Positions 33,498-42,907 of a DNA stretch of 54,098 bases are shown here, one piece after another. The stretch lies in assembly GCA_944386565.1 (NCBI GenBank), contig CALXBO010000011.1, positions 1 to 54,098 on the forward strand. The letters are read 5' to 3'. Both the position numbers and the translations under genes were made by a program. Position 1 is the first letter of the stretch, and each line of letters starts with the position of its first letter. Below the pieces are notes generated by a model. The model was not told where the DNA came from. It did no database searches and was given only the letters and a program-made list of their open reading frames with translations. The DNA is from an uncultured Ruthenibacterium sp. (GTDB lineage Bacteria; Bacillota; Clostridia; Oscillospirales; Ruminococcaceae).

Positions 33498-34289
33498 TTA
33501 CACCGCACACACCGGCGAGATCTCGTACCGGCTTGCAGCGCGGACGACGCAATCCTGCTGCGGAACGATTCCGGCCTGCAGAAACGCCTCGCGGACGCTC
33601 TGCATCGCCAGCTCAGGCAGATTGTTTTCACTGCTGAGGTGACACAGATGGATGTTTTTGCACCCCGTCTGCACAAGTTTCGTCACCGCTGCCGCGCTCT
33701 CCTCGTTGCACAGGTGCCCGTTTTTCGAAGCGATGCGGCGCTTCAGATAATACGGATACCGCCCCGTCATGAGCATATGTACGTCGTAGTTCGATTCAAG
33801 CGCCACAATGTCCGCGAGGTACAGATTGGCCATCACTTCATCGGACACGAAACCGAGGTCCGTGGCGATGGCGAGTGTCTTTCCCTTCGGCGACGCAATA
33901 CGGTAGCCGTGACAGTCCGCCGCGTCGTGGCTTGTGGGAAACGCGCTGACGCCGAACCCGGCAATGTCGATCGTCTCACCGTCCACGGGAATCAGTTCCG
34001 CCGTGGGCGGCACGAGCTGCTGCCGGGCGAGTTCGTCCAGCGTGAGCTGCGACGCATACACAGGGACGTGGTGATGCTTCAGAAACACCTTCAGACCCGC
34101 CACGTGGTCGGAGTGCTCGTGCGTGACCAGAATGCCGCCGAGGTCTTCCGGCGCGATGCCGAGTTCCGCGAGCGAGGTCTTCGTGCAGCGCGCGGAGCGG
34201 CCCATATCCACCAGAAGCGCGCGGCCGTCTTCCTCGAACACAGCGCAGTTTCCGGACGAACCGGAGTATAAAGTCGTAAATCGTGCCAT
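33498..34289 (-). CDS. MBL-fold metal-dependent hydrolase (WalJ/YycJ-like)
   Basis: 263 residues. Metallo-beta-lactamase fold with the metal motif THEHSDHVAG near residue 55, later His residues in TSHDAADCHG and the C-terminal LCHLSSENN. The N-terminus FTTLYSGSSGNCAVF is the YycJ/WalJ signature. WalJ is an exonuclease-like protein linked to the WalKR cell-wall system and genome maintenance. The walKR genes themselves are not in this window. GAGGTG precedes the ATG. A terminator for murA lies just upstream. Confidence 0.88.
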   Translation of the reverse strand: MARFTTLYSGSSGNCAVFEEDGRALLVDMGRSARCTKTSLAELGIAPEDLGGILVTHEHSDHVAGLKVFLKHHHVPVYASQLTLDELARQQLVPPTAELIPVDGETIDIAGFGVSAFPTSHDAADCHGYRIASPKGKTLAIATDLGFVSDEVMANLYLADIVALESNYDVHMLMTGRYPYYLKRRIASKNGHLCNEESAAAVTKLVQTGCKNIHLCHLSSENNLPELAMQSVREAFLQAGIVPQQDCVVRAASRYEISPVCAV

Positions 34290-34307
34290 TCGGCTCTCTC
34301 ACCTCAT

Positions 34308-34335
34308 GAAAAAAGGGCCTTGCGGGAAGGCCCTT
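34308..34335 (-). terminator. murA terminator
   Basis: Stem AAGGGCCTT (34313-34321) / AAGGCCCTT (34327-34335), followed on the minus strand by TTTT. The T run adjoins the leader of the next gene. Confidence 0.85.
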
Positions 34336-34355
34336 GCATGGAATCTGTTTTGTGC

Positions 34356-35639
34356 TTACAGCGCCTGCGGCAGCGCGTGCTCCGGCTTGCCGACGCGGCG
34401 GATGTCCGCTCCGACGCCGCGGAGCTTTTCAACGATGTCCTCGTAGCCGCGCTCAACGTGGCTGATATCGTCCACTTCACTCGTCCCCTTGGCCGCCAGC
34501 GCCGCGAGGATCAGAGCCGCGCCCGCGCGGAGATCCGGCGCGCGCATCGGCGCCGGGAACAGTTCCGGAACGCCCTCGATCACGGCGACGCGCCCGTCGA
34601 CCTGGATGTTCGCACCCATGTGCACCAGCTCGTCCACATAGCGGAAACGGTTTTCCCAGATTCCCTCCGTGACGATGGATGTGCCGCGCGCACGCGTGAG
34701 AAGCACCGTCATCAGCGGCTGCATATCCGTCGGGAAGCCGGGGTGCGGCATCGTCTTGATGTTGAGCGGTTCAATGTCCACCGTGCGGTAGACGCGCACC
34801 GCGTCGTCAAACTCCTCGATGGTCGCGCCCGCCTTTTCCAGCTTGGATGTGATCGGCTCGAGGTGCTTCGGAATGACGTTTTTGATGAGAATGTTGCCCC
34901 CGGTAATCGTCGCGGCCACCATATACGTGCCCGCCTCGATCTGATCGGGGATGATGGAATACGTACCGCCATGCATCGAGCGCACGCCGCGGATCTTGAT
35001 GACGTCCGTACCGGCGCCGCGCACGTCGGCACCCATCGTGTTGAGGAAGTTCGCAACGTCGACGATGTGCGGCTCTTTGGCCACGTTTTCAAGCACCGTC
35101 AGACCGTCCGCCATCACAGCCGCGAGCATCGCGTTGATGGTCGCGCCGACGGAGACCGTATCAAAGAAAACCTCGCCGCCGCGGAGCTTGTCCGCCTCGA
35201 CGCTGATCATGCCGTACTCGACGGAATCCTTCGCGCCCAGCGTGGAAAACGCCTTCAGGTGCTGGTCGATCGGGCGCGGGCCGAGGTTGCAGCCGCCGGG
35301 CATGGCGACCGTCGCCTTTCCGAAGCGGCCGAGCAGAGCGCCCAGGAAATAGTACGACGCACGCATGGCGCGGGACAGCGCGTCCGGCACGCTCGTCTGC
35401 GTGACGTGAGTGGTGTCCACTTCCAGCGTATGCTTGTCGATCACACGGACGGAAGCCCCCATTGCCGTCAGGATGTCCACAGACGCAGCGACGTCACTGA
35501 TGCAAGGAAGGTTCTCGATCACGCATTTGTCGGCCGCAAGGATCGTAGCGGGAAGAATGGCGACCGCCGCATTTTTGGCGCCGCTGATCGTTACTTCACC
35601 CACGAGCGGCTTGCCGCCGCGAATTACGAATTTCTCCAA
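34356..35639 (-). CDS. murA: UDP-N-acetylglucosamine 1-carboxyvinyltransferase
   Basis: 427 residues, normal length. First committed step of peptidoglycan synthesis, adding phosphoenolpyruvate to UDP-GlcNAc. The active-site loop MPGGCNLGPRPID has Cys117, the residue fosfomycin alkylates, so this copy should be sensitive. SGAKNAAVAIL near residue 20 is the UDP-sugar/PEP loop. The start is a TTG (35639) with AAAGGAG about 10 bases upstream. Leader about 130 bases with two hairpins. Confidence 0.95.
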   Translation of the reverse strand: MEKFVIRGGKPLVGEVTISGAKNAAVAILPATILAADKCVIENLPCISDVAASVDILTAMGASVRVIDKHTLEVDTTHVTQTSVPDALSRAMRASYYFLGALLGRFGKATVAMPGGCNLGPRPIDQHLKAFSTLGAKDSVEYGMISVEADKLRGGEVFFDTVSVGATINAMLAAVMADGLTVLENVAKEPHIVDVANFLNTMGADVRGAGTDVIKIRGVRSMHGGTYSIIPDQIEAGTYMVAATITGGNILIKNVIPKHLEPITSKLEKAGATIEEFDDAVRVYRTVDIEPLNIKTMPHPGFPTDMQPLMTVLLTRARGTSIVTEGIWENRFRYVDELVHMGANIQVDGRVAVIEGVPELFPAPMRAPDLRAGAALILAALAAKGTSEVDDISHVERGYEDIVEKLRGVGADIRRVGKPEHALPQAL

Positions 35640-35772
35640 ATCCTCAAATCTCCTTTGATTTGATACCGTCCGGAGCCAAGCGGCATCCGGGGCGGTGGGC
35701 GCGCCCGAAATGCGGGCACTGTATGTGTCTGAAAACCAGATTCGGTTTTGATAAGTGCAGATAACCTTTTAT

Positions 35773-35801
35773 ATTATACCCAAGCACAGCCCTCTTTGCA
35801 A
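35773..35801 (-). promoter_or_regulatory. murA promoter
   Basis: Minus strand TTGCAA (35796-35801), 17-base spacer, TATAAT (35773-35778). The leader carries AAAACC/GGTTTT and GCCCG/CGGGC hairpins before the ribosome binding site. Confidence 0.8.
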
Positions 35802-35812
35802 CAGTTTTCAAA

Positions 35813-35844
35813 GAAAAACAAGGCCCGGATGCGGGCCTTGTTTT
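35813..35844 (-). terminator. Terminator of the M23 peptidase gene
   Basis: Stem ACAAGGCCCG (35818-35827) / CGGGCCTTGT (35832-35841), followed on the minus strand by TTTTTC. It lies about 30 bases after the stop codon. Confidence 0.88.
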
Positions 35845-35876
35845 GTGAAGTGTGTCCAGAATGCGATTCTTAAGTC

Positions 35877-37472
35877 TTAAGGCGCCGTGACAAATTTTGC
35901 CGGATCGCACAGCTGGCCGTTGTACAGAATTTCGAAATGGCAGTGGTTGCCCGACGAGCGCCCCGTGCTGCCGACATAGCCGATGATCGTTCCTTTGGTC
36001 ACGTATTGTCCCGAAGTGACAGCCAGTGCGCTGCAATGGCCATAGATCGTCGTGTAGCCGTTTCCGTGGTCGATCTTCACGTAGTTGCCGTAGCTCCAGT
36101 TGTAGCCGTTCGGGTCGGAACCGGCAAATTCCACCACGCCGTTGTCCGCCGCATAGATATATGTGCCGTACGACGCACAGATGTCGAGGCCGCGGTGCGC
36201 CTGACCCATGAAGCCGCGGCTCTGGTACGTGTAGTCGGGAACAGGCCACATGAAGTCCCCCGTTCCGGCCGCACCGGCCGTTCCGCTGATCGTCTGGGTT
36301 CCGATGCGCGTGATCTCGTTCACGGCAGGAACAACGTTCTCCTCCGCGACAAATTCGCGGCTCATCTCCACGCCGTCCATATAGGTGACGTCATAGATCG
36401 CATCGCGGGAGCCGTTCACACCTTCCTGAACGACTTCGCGCTTGCCCCACGTGAGCGTGTCATCCTCCACCGTCTGCTCTTCGTAGACGAGTTCTTCCGT
36501 CACCGTCGTGCGGACGATCTGCTTGACGCGCAGCATGTTGACCGAAGCCTGCGTACCGTCGTCGAGCGTCACAGGCGTTTCGCCTCGCAGTTTGGAGAGC
36601 ACCGAATCAAGCGGTTCGAGCGTGCTGGTAAAGTACAGACCTTCCACCACTTCGACGTTCTGCCAGAACTCGACGCGCAGGTTCGGGTTGTTTGCGTCTT
36701 CGTAAGGGGCCTTCACGGCCTCCAGCGCTTCGTTGAGGCCCGCGCTGTCCGAGGCCACGCCGATCAGAAGCCCGTCCACGATCACGCCGGACGCCTCCTG
36801 AATCTGCTCGTCGGACGTCTCGATCAGCCGGTCCGCCAGCTCCGTCACGTTGCGCATCGCCGCTTCCGGCACAGCCGCAATGGTGAACGTCGGCGAAACC
36901 GACCACTCCTCTTCCGTACCCGTGTTGCGGATACGGCCTTCCACGTATTTCTGAGCCTCTTCGTACACGGTCTCGTCCGCGATGTAGCCGACGATCTCGC
37001 CGCGGTATTCCACCGCCAGCGCGTAGTTCTGCCCGAGGACCGACCAGACCACCACACCGAACACGGCCGCCGCTCCGATCGGGAACAGATAGGACAGAGA
37101 CCGCCGGATCAGGCCACTGTACACGCGCACGCCGCGCATGAAATAGCTTGTCCCCGCCTTGACCGCCGAGCCGCCCGTCTCACGCTCCGCCCGGATGACG
37201 GCCGCGATGTTGGAAAAGCCGCTGACCGCCTGCCGGAACGGCGAGAGAAGGTCGTTTCCGAGCGACATAAAAAACGGCCGGATGTTCCGGTGGAACAGCC
37301 GGGCGAACACCGACCCCAGCAATATGAAAATTCCCGGGACGCGCGCAAGAAGGCGGAACGCGCGGACGAACATGTACTCGGCCTGAAAACCGATGTCGTA
37401 CAGCAGCACGCCCAGCGAGTGCCAGAAGCCTTCCCGGCGGCGCCTGTTTACGGATTTCTTTGCCGCTTCCAC
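35877..37472 (-). CDS. G5 domain and M23 peptidase cell-wall hydrolase
   Basis: 531 residues from a GTG at 37472 with GAGGAGG upstream. A cytoplasmic basic N-terminus is followed by a membrane segment near residues 115-140, then an extracytoplasmic linker, a G5-like domain (about 295-390) and an M23/LytM endopeptidase domain from about 423. The Zn ligands are visible as His426, Asp430 (HRGLD) and His512, with catalytic His479 and His510 (GNHCHFEI). All key residues are intact, so it should be an active peptidoglycan peptidase. It lies upstream of murA in the same orientation, with its own promoter and terminator. Confidence 0.92.
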   Translation of the reverse strand: MEAAKKSVNRRRREGFWHSLGVLLYDIGFQAEYMFVRAFRLLARVPGIFILLGSVFARLFHRNIRPFFMSLGNDLLSPFRQAVSGFSNIAAVIRAERETGGSAVKAGTSYFMRGVRVYSGLIRRSLSYLFPIGAAAVFGVVVWSVLGQNYALAVEYRGEIVGYIADETVYEEAQKYVEGRIRNTGTEEEWSVSPTFTIAAVPEAAMRNVTELADRLIETSDEQIQEASGVIVDGLLIGVASDSAGLNEALEAVKAPYEDANNPNLRVEFWQNVEVVEGLYFTSTLEPLDSVLSKLRGETPVTLDDGTQASVNMLRVKQIVRTTVTEELVYEEQTVEDDTLTWGKREVVQEGVNGSRDAIYDVTYMDGVEMSREFVAEENVVPAVNEITRIGTQTISGTAGAAGTGDFMWPVPDYTYQSRGFMGQAHRGLDICASYGTYIYAADNGVVEFAGSDPNGYNWSYGNYVKIDHGNGYTTIYGHCSALAVTSGQYVTKGTIIGYVGSTGRSSGNHCHFEILYNGQLCDPAKFVTAP

Positions 37473-37511
37473 GCTGTTCCTCCTCTCTGTTTTTTGTTTG
37501 AAGCGAGTAAT

Positions 37512-37540
37512 ATTATGGCACAAAGTGCCGCCGCATGCAA
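37512..37540 (-). promoter_or_regulatory. Promoter of the M23 peptidase gene
   Basis: Minus strand TTGCAT (37535-37540), 17-base spacer, CATAAT (37512-37517), about 40 bases before the GTG start. Confidence 0.7.
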
Positions 37541-37586
37541 GCGCGCATTTGCTATTCTCGCAAAAATATCACGCTTTATCGAGGTA

Positions 37587-38480
37587 TTACAAATGTGAAA
37601 ATTCTTTGTTGTCCCATCCGCACCTTCGGCACACCGAAAGCATATCCGGCGGCGGCGCGCTCTGCACGCGCACCGTCCGCCCTGTCTCCGGGTCTGGAAA
37701 TGCGATCTGCGCACAGTGGAGCGCGTGGCGGCTGATGAGCTCCCGGCTGCCGCCGTAGAGATCGTCCCCGGCGAGCGGATGGCCGATGTGTGAAAAGTGC
37801 ACGCGGATCTGATGAGTTCGGCCCGTCACCGGGTTGCACGCCGCAAGGCTGCATCCGCCCGACGACGCGAGCACCGTGTACTCCGTGCGGCTTGGCCTCC
37901 CGGATTCATCCACACAGCGCCGGATGATGGAATCAGCGCACCGGGCGACGGGAGCGTCGATGACTGCGTCGCCCAGGGGCAGCTCGCCCTCCACGATCGC
38001 AAGATACACCTTCCGGACGCCTCTCGCCAGCACCGACGCCGCCCATGTGTTTTTGGCGCACAGAACAAGACCGCTCGTATTGCGGTCGATCCGGTTGACC
38101 GGGCGGAACACGCCCTCTTCCCCGCGCGTTTCCAGCACGCCCATCCACGCGTTGCCCAGCGTGCCGTCGTGATACCCCAGCGTGGGATGAACGGCCATGC
38201 CCGCAGGCTTTTCAAGAACCGCGGCGTGCGCGGATTCGTACGCAATGGTCACGGGGATATTCTGTGCAGTCACGCTTGTGTCCCGCTCCGGCGGAAGCGT
38301 CAGCACAATGTGTGCGCCCGTGTGCACGCGCTCATTGGCGCGCAGCGCAGCACCGTCCACGCGGATGCCGTCCGTATTTTTGAGCTGTGTGAGCAACGAC
38401 GCGGAGACAAGCCTTGCGCGCAGCACGTCGCGCAGCAGCCAGCCGTCTTCATGCTCTTTTACATCAAAGGAAAGCGTCAT
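37587..38480 (-). CDS. RluA family pseudouridine synthase
   Basis: 297 residues from the ATG at 38480, which has AAAGGAG ten bases upstream. The catalytic loop is NRIDRNTSGLVLCAKN, with the Asp of the HRLD-type motif. The N-terminal S4-like segment (LRARLVSASLLTQLKNTDGI) precedes it. Modifies uridines in 23S rRNA or tRNA; the exact target cannot be predicted. It follows the gdhA terminator and has no clear promoter of its own, so it may depend on read-through. Confidence 0.93.
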   Translation of the reverse strand: MTLSFDVKEHEDGWLLRDVLRARLVSASLLTQLKNTDGIRVDGAALRANERVHTGAHIVLTLPPERDTSVTAQNIPVTIAYESAHAAVLEKPAGMAVHPTLGYHDGTLGNAWMGVLETRGEEGVFRPVNRIDRNTSGLVLCAKNTWAASVLARGVRKVYLAIVEGELPLGDAVIDAPVARCADSIIRRCVDESGRPSRTEYTVLASSGGCSLAACNPVTGRTHQIRVHFSHIGHPLAGDDLYGGSRELISRHALHCAQIAFPDPETGRTVRVQSAPPPDMLSVCRRCGWDNKEFSHL

Positions 38481-38504
38481 GGGCGAAAAGCTCCTTTTGC
38501 ACAC

Positions 38505-38531
38505 AAGAAAAGGCCGCCTTTCGGCGGCCTT
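38505..38531 (-). terminator. gdhA terminator
   Basis: Stem AAGGCCGCC (38510-38518) / GGCGGCCTT (38523-38531), followed on the minus strand by TTTCTTG. Twenty bases after the stop codon. Confidence 0.85.
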
Positions 38532-38552
38532 GTTGCCGTTTGGACTCGGAAA

Positions 38553-39953
<1,401 letters not shown>

Positions 39954-39955
39954 CT

Positions 39956-39984
39956 ATTATAATCTCCGATATCCGTTGAATCAA
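39956..39984 (-). promoter_or_regulatory. gdhA promoter
   Basis: Minus strand TTGATT (39979-39984), 17-base spacer, TATAAT (39956-39961). It diverges from the rnpB promoter. Confidence 0.8.
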
Positions 39985-39991
39985 GAAAAAA

Positions 39992-40021
39992 TTTGCAGAA
40001 AGTGTAAGTTTATGGTATAGT
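39992..40021 (+). promoter_or_regulatory. rnpB promoter
   Basis: TTTGCA (39992-39997), 18-base spacer, TATAGT (40016-40021), placing the start about seven bases downstream, at the 5' end of the RNA. Confidence 0.65.
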
Positions 40022-40027
40022 AAATAT

Positions 40028-40382
40028 CGCTCCGCGAGCAAAACATACGGCGGCGGAGGGCTTTGCGCCCTCTGAGGAAAGTCCGGGCTTCACAAGGGAA
40101 CGGTAACTGCTAACGGCAGCCGGGGGTGACCCCAGGGATAGTGCAACAGAGATGAGACTGCCCGTCTTTCGGGACGAGCGATGGTGGAAAGGTGCGGTAA
40201 GAGCGCACCGGCGCGCTTGGTGACTTGCGCGGCCGTGTAAACCCTACCGGAAGCAACGCCCATATGAGAACACATGCGTGCCCTTGCGCGTTCTCGGAGG
40301 CGGCTGGAGCTGTGCGGCAACGTACAGTCGAGATAGATCGTCGTTTAATACAGAACCCGGCTTACGGTTTGGTCGCGGAGCA
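40028..40382 (+). ncRNA. rnpB: RNase P RNA, class A
   Basis: Catalytic RNA that trims tRNA precursors. The universally conserved blocks are present in order: GAGGAAAGTCCGGGC near 40074, GGGATAGTGCAACAGAGA near 40135, GGTAAGAGCGCACCGG near 40196, ACCGGAAGCAAC near 40246 and GATAGATCGTCG with the ACAGAACCCGGCTTA block near 40333-40365. The 5' GCTCCGCGA pairs with the 3' TCGCGGAGC to form P1, which fixes the ends to within a few bases. The layout is the ancestral A type, as in Clostridia, not the Bacillus B type. Terminator follows at once. Confidence 0.95.
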
Positions 40383-40383
40383 T

Positions 40384-40417
40384 AAAAAAACACCCGGCAT
40401 TTGCCGGGTGTTTTTTT
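40384..40417 (+). terminator. rnpB terminator
   Basis: Stem CACCCGGCA (40391-40399) / TGCCGGGTG (40402-40410) flanked by A and T runs of seven. It can also serve the amidase gene on the opposite strand. Confidence 0.92.
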
Positions 40418-40472
40418 GTTCCGCGCAGGGGGGCTGCGCTTCACAAAGAGCGAAGAAGACCGTTCTGGATGG

Positions 40473-41540
40473 TCATTCGGGGATCGGCTCTGTTCCGAAA
40501 TACGCGCAGATGGCTTCATAATACGCGCGCGCCGCGTTCTTGCAGCCCGTTTCCGAGGCCCATGCATTGCAGTCGGCCTGATCGGACAAAAAGCACTGTT
40601 CGACCAGCACGGCCGGACAGGTCGTCTTCTCCAGAACGCCGAACGTCACCTCGCTGCGCACGGTGGTGTCGCTCGCCTCTGCGATGATCTTATCGTATGT
40701 ACCGTCGCCGTTATCGACGTAATATGCGTACCGCACGCCGGACTGGCCGCGGATCTCCGCGCCCGCGCTGCTCATGGCGGAGACGATGGCGTTGGCAAAT
40801 GCCAGTGAGCCGTCGTGCGTTGCGCGGCCGGGCGTCTGCGCATAGCATTCGAACCCGGACGCCGTGAGCGTCTCATCGTAATTCCCGTGGATGCTCAGAA
40901 AGAGTGATGCATTGTTGGAATTCGCCACATCCGCACGCCCGGCGATGCTCAGTCCCTCGCCGTTTTCGCGCGTGCGCATCGGTGTGTAATTTTCGTCCTG
41001 CTCGAGCCACGCGATGAGCGCGTCCGTCGTATCTTCGATCATGTCGACTTCCACGACGTAGCCGCTGTCGGTGCCGAGGTCGATACCGCCGTGCCCCGCG
41101 TCGATGACGACGGTATACGGAGGCCCTTCCTGTACATTCTCCTCTTTCGTCTGACCGGCCGCCGGGAGCGCCGGCTCTTCCGGGACTTCCGCACCTCTGT
41201 GCGTCACGGCAAGAACAATGCTCACCAGAAGAATCGGAATCAGCATCAGAATGCCCATACAGCCCCAGCGGCGCGTCAGTTTCCGTTTTTTTCTGCGGCG
41301 CGCGTGCGCCGGACGCGGCGGCGCTCCCGCACGGGAACGAGGTTCCGGCTGCATCTCTGCGTGCACCGGGGCCGCACTGCGGCGGGCTGCCTGCGAGGGC
41401 TGCGGACGGCGCGCACCGGACGGTGACGGACGCCTCTGTGACGCCGGACGGCGGCGCTGCGGTGCGGGCTGCTGACGCCGCGGTGGCTCCTGCGCAGACG
41501 GCGCACGATCCACATAAATGTCTCTGTACTCTTCCCGCAC
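40473..41540 (-). CDS. N-acetylmuramoyl-L-alanine amidase (Amidase_3)
   Basis: 355 residues from a GTG at 41540, with GAGGAGG 8 bases upstream. The first 90 residues are a Pro/Gln/Arg-rich, low-complexity cytoplasmic region; a membrane segment lies at about 93-113. The catalytic domain begins at about 143 with VVIDAGHGG; the Zn ligands are His150, Glu164 and His218, and the catalytic Glu is Glu314 (VLVEQCF). It should cleave the bond between muramic acid and the stem peptide, in cell separation or spore/cortex processes. Membrane anchoring rather than a signal peptide is notable. Confidence 0.9.
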   Translation of the reverse strand: MREEYRDIYVDRAPSAQEPPRRQQPAPQRRRPASQRRPSPSGARRPQPSQAARRSAAPVHAEMQPEPRSRAGAPPRPAHARRRKKRKLTRRWGCMGILMLIPILLVSIVLAVTHRGAEVPEEPALPAAGQTKEENVQEGPPYTVVIDAGHGGIDLGTDSGYVVEVDMIEDTTDALIAWLEQDENYTPMRTRENGEGLSIAGRADVANSNNASLFLSIHGNYDETLTASGFECYAQTPGRATHDGSLAFANAIVSAMSSAGAEIRGQSGVRYAYYVDNGDGTYDKIIAEASDTTVRSEVTFGVLEKTTCPAVLVEQCFLSDQADCNAWASETGCKNAARAYYEAICAYFGTEPIPE

Positions 41541-41681
41541 CCTGTCGTCCTCCTCACAGCCTGTCCGTTTTCTGCCGATTCTATTGTAATGGCCGAATGT
41601 GTCCAAATTGTATCAGCCGCAAAATTTTTTCATTCATAAGACGACGGAGACCAGCCGTTCGTTTCATTCTTTTCTGCAATT

Positions 41682-42446
41682 TCAATCAATCACAACGGCG
41701 CGGCTGCCCACTTCTGCAAAACTTCGGAGGAAATCCGTTTTGTCCACGTGGCGTGTTCCGCGCAGCGGGTCGGCCACAACGCACAGGTCCTCCCCCATTC
41801 CCGTGAGGACGATGCAGTGCAGATTCATATAGGGTTCGATCACTTCTCCCGTTGCCGTGTCGGTCCATACAAAATCTCCTTTGTACGGCGCGGAAAAATC
41901 GAGCGTGACCCAGACGATGACCGGAATGTCCCGATTGAGATACTCCCGGAGCCCCTCCTGCGTCACCCCGGTGACGTCGTGCGCGCGCAGCGTGCTGCCC
42001 TGCGCTTCCAGATAGGCGTTCGCCCCTTCGCACACGGGCCCGGCAAAACAGTAAAATCCGCGGGACGTCGCGGGGTCGCCGGGATAAGCCGTCTCCGGGT
42101 TCGGGCCGGTGCGCACGGAACCGTCCTCGGTAAAATCCACGCGTGGGATGTAATCGTACGCGATCTCCATTTTATCCGCAGGAAACCCGAGATAGTTCAG
42201 CACCTGCGTGAGGCTCGCCGCCTCGCAGCCGTTCGGAAGTTCCGGCTTCTGGAGGACCGGTTCCACGGGAAGCCCGGTGAGGAACGTATCGTCCCAGCCT
42301 GACGCAATCCGCAGCGACAGCGCCGCCGCGCCGAGCATCAGAACCCACACAAAGCACTTTGCGAGGAACTTCCGGTTTCTCCTTTTTCTCACCGCGGCCC
42401 GTGTCCGGGGCATTGTGTGAATCCGCCGTGTACATACTGCTTCCAT
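41682..42446 (-). CDS. C39-like cysteine peptidase, membrane anchored
   Basis: 254 residues from the ATG at 42446, with AAGGAGGGAG upstream. A basic N-terminus (RKRRNRKF) leads into a single membrane segment (about 29-49). The papain-like C39 fold shows Cys74 in LPNGCEAASL, His210 in NLHCIVLTG and Asp226 in VVADPLRG, the expected triad order. This group of stand-alone C39-family proteins is not the bacteriocin-transporter type, since there is no ABC domain; the substrate is unknown. Adjacent to an amidase and near bofA, it may work on envelope proteins. Confidence 0.8.
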   Translation of the reverse strand: MEAVCTRRIHTMPRTRAAVRKRRNRKFLAKCFVWVLMLGAAALSLRIASGWDDTFLTGLPVEPVLQKPELPNGCEAASLTQVLNYLGFPADKMEIAYDYIPRVDFTEDGSVRTGPNPETAYPGDPATSRGFYCFAGPVCEGANAYLEAQGSTLRAHDVTGVTQEGLREYLNRDIPVIVWVTLDFSAPYKGDFVWTDTATGEVIEPYMNLHCIVLTGMGEDLCVVADPLRGTRHVDKTDFLRSFAEVGSRAVVID

Positions 42447-42560
42447 GCGTCTCCCTCCTTGCAAATACAACTGTAAAAATGCGGTGTATCTGACTTGTTA
42501 CCGCACATTATCCGCTGTGTATCCACACAAAAAAAGACGCATAAAATTTGATTTTGTTGC

Positions 42561-42598
42561 AAAAAGAAGGCCTCTTCCCCACTCGGGAAGAGGCCTTT
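42561..42598 (-). terminator. Terminator of the secG-side cluster, after bofA
   Basis: Perfect 13-bp stem AAGGCCTCTTCCC (42567-42579) / GGGAAGAGGCCTT (42585-42597), followed on the minus strand by a CTTTTTG run. It ends the rnr-bofA transcript. Confidence 0.92.
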
Positions 42599-42599
42599 G

Positions 42600-42869
42600 T
42601 CATGCCAGAAACAATACGCGCAGGATCAGCATTGCCACGACGCCGGGAGCTCCGAGCACCGCGGCGGCAAACGCCGTGCACCAGTTGACCGCAATGCCCA
42701 CGCCGGTATACGACGCAAACAGATTGACGGCTCCCATTGCGCCGACGCCGCACACGGCGCTGAGAAATGCTCCGCGCCACGGATGGCGCGAGCGGCACAG
42801 CGCCGTGCAGACCGCAATGAGACACACCGCGGCAAACACCGCCGCGCAGAAAACGGGGAACGTCATCAT
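42600..42869 (-). CDS. bofA: BofA family protein (pro-sigma-K processing inhibitor-like)
   Basis: 89 residues, with two to three hydrophobic segments. The C-terminal region, AVNLFASYTGVGIAVNWCTA followed by FAAAVLGAPGVVAMLI, carries the BofA family pattern in which an Asn-Xaa-Cys/Pro stretch precedes LGAPGV. In Bacillus, BofA holds the SpoIVFB protease inactive until the forespore signal, controlling pro-sigma-K cleavage. The presence of the gene fits a spore-forming lineage but does not prove sporulation here; many Clostridia carry BofA-family proteins without a processed sigma K. Two adjacent ATG codons are possible starts; the ribosome binding site GAGGTG favours the second by spacing. Confidence 0.8.
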   Translation of the reverse strand: MMTFPVFCAAVFAAVCLIAVCTALCRSRHPWRGAFLSAVCGVGAMGAVNLFASYTGVGIAVNWCTAFAAAVLGAPGVVAMLILRVLFLA

Positions 42870-42907
42870 TGATCACCTCGTCTCATTTTATGAGACAGGC
42901 CCCCGTT

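Noticed and set aside
35644..36249. 201-codon minus-strand frame
   Set aside because: It overlaps the M23 peptidase gene in another frame and runs through that gene's terminator and the murA promoter.
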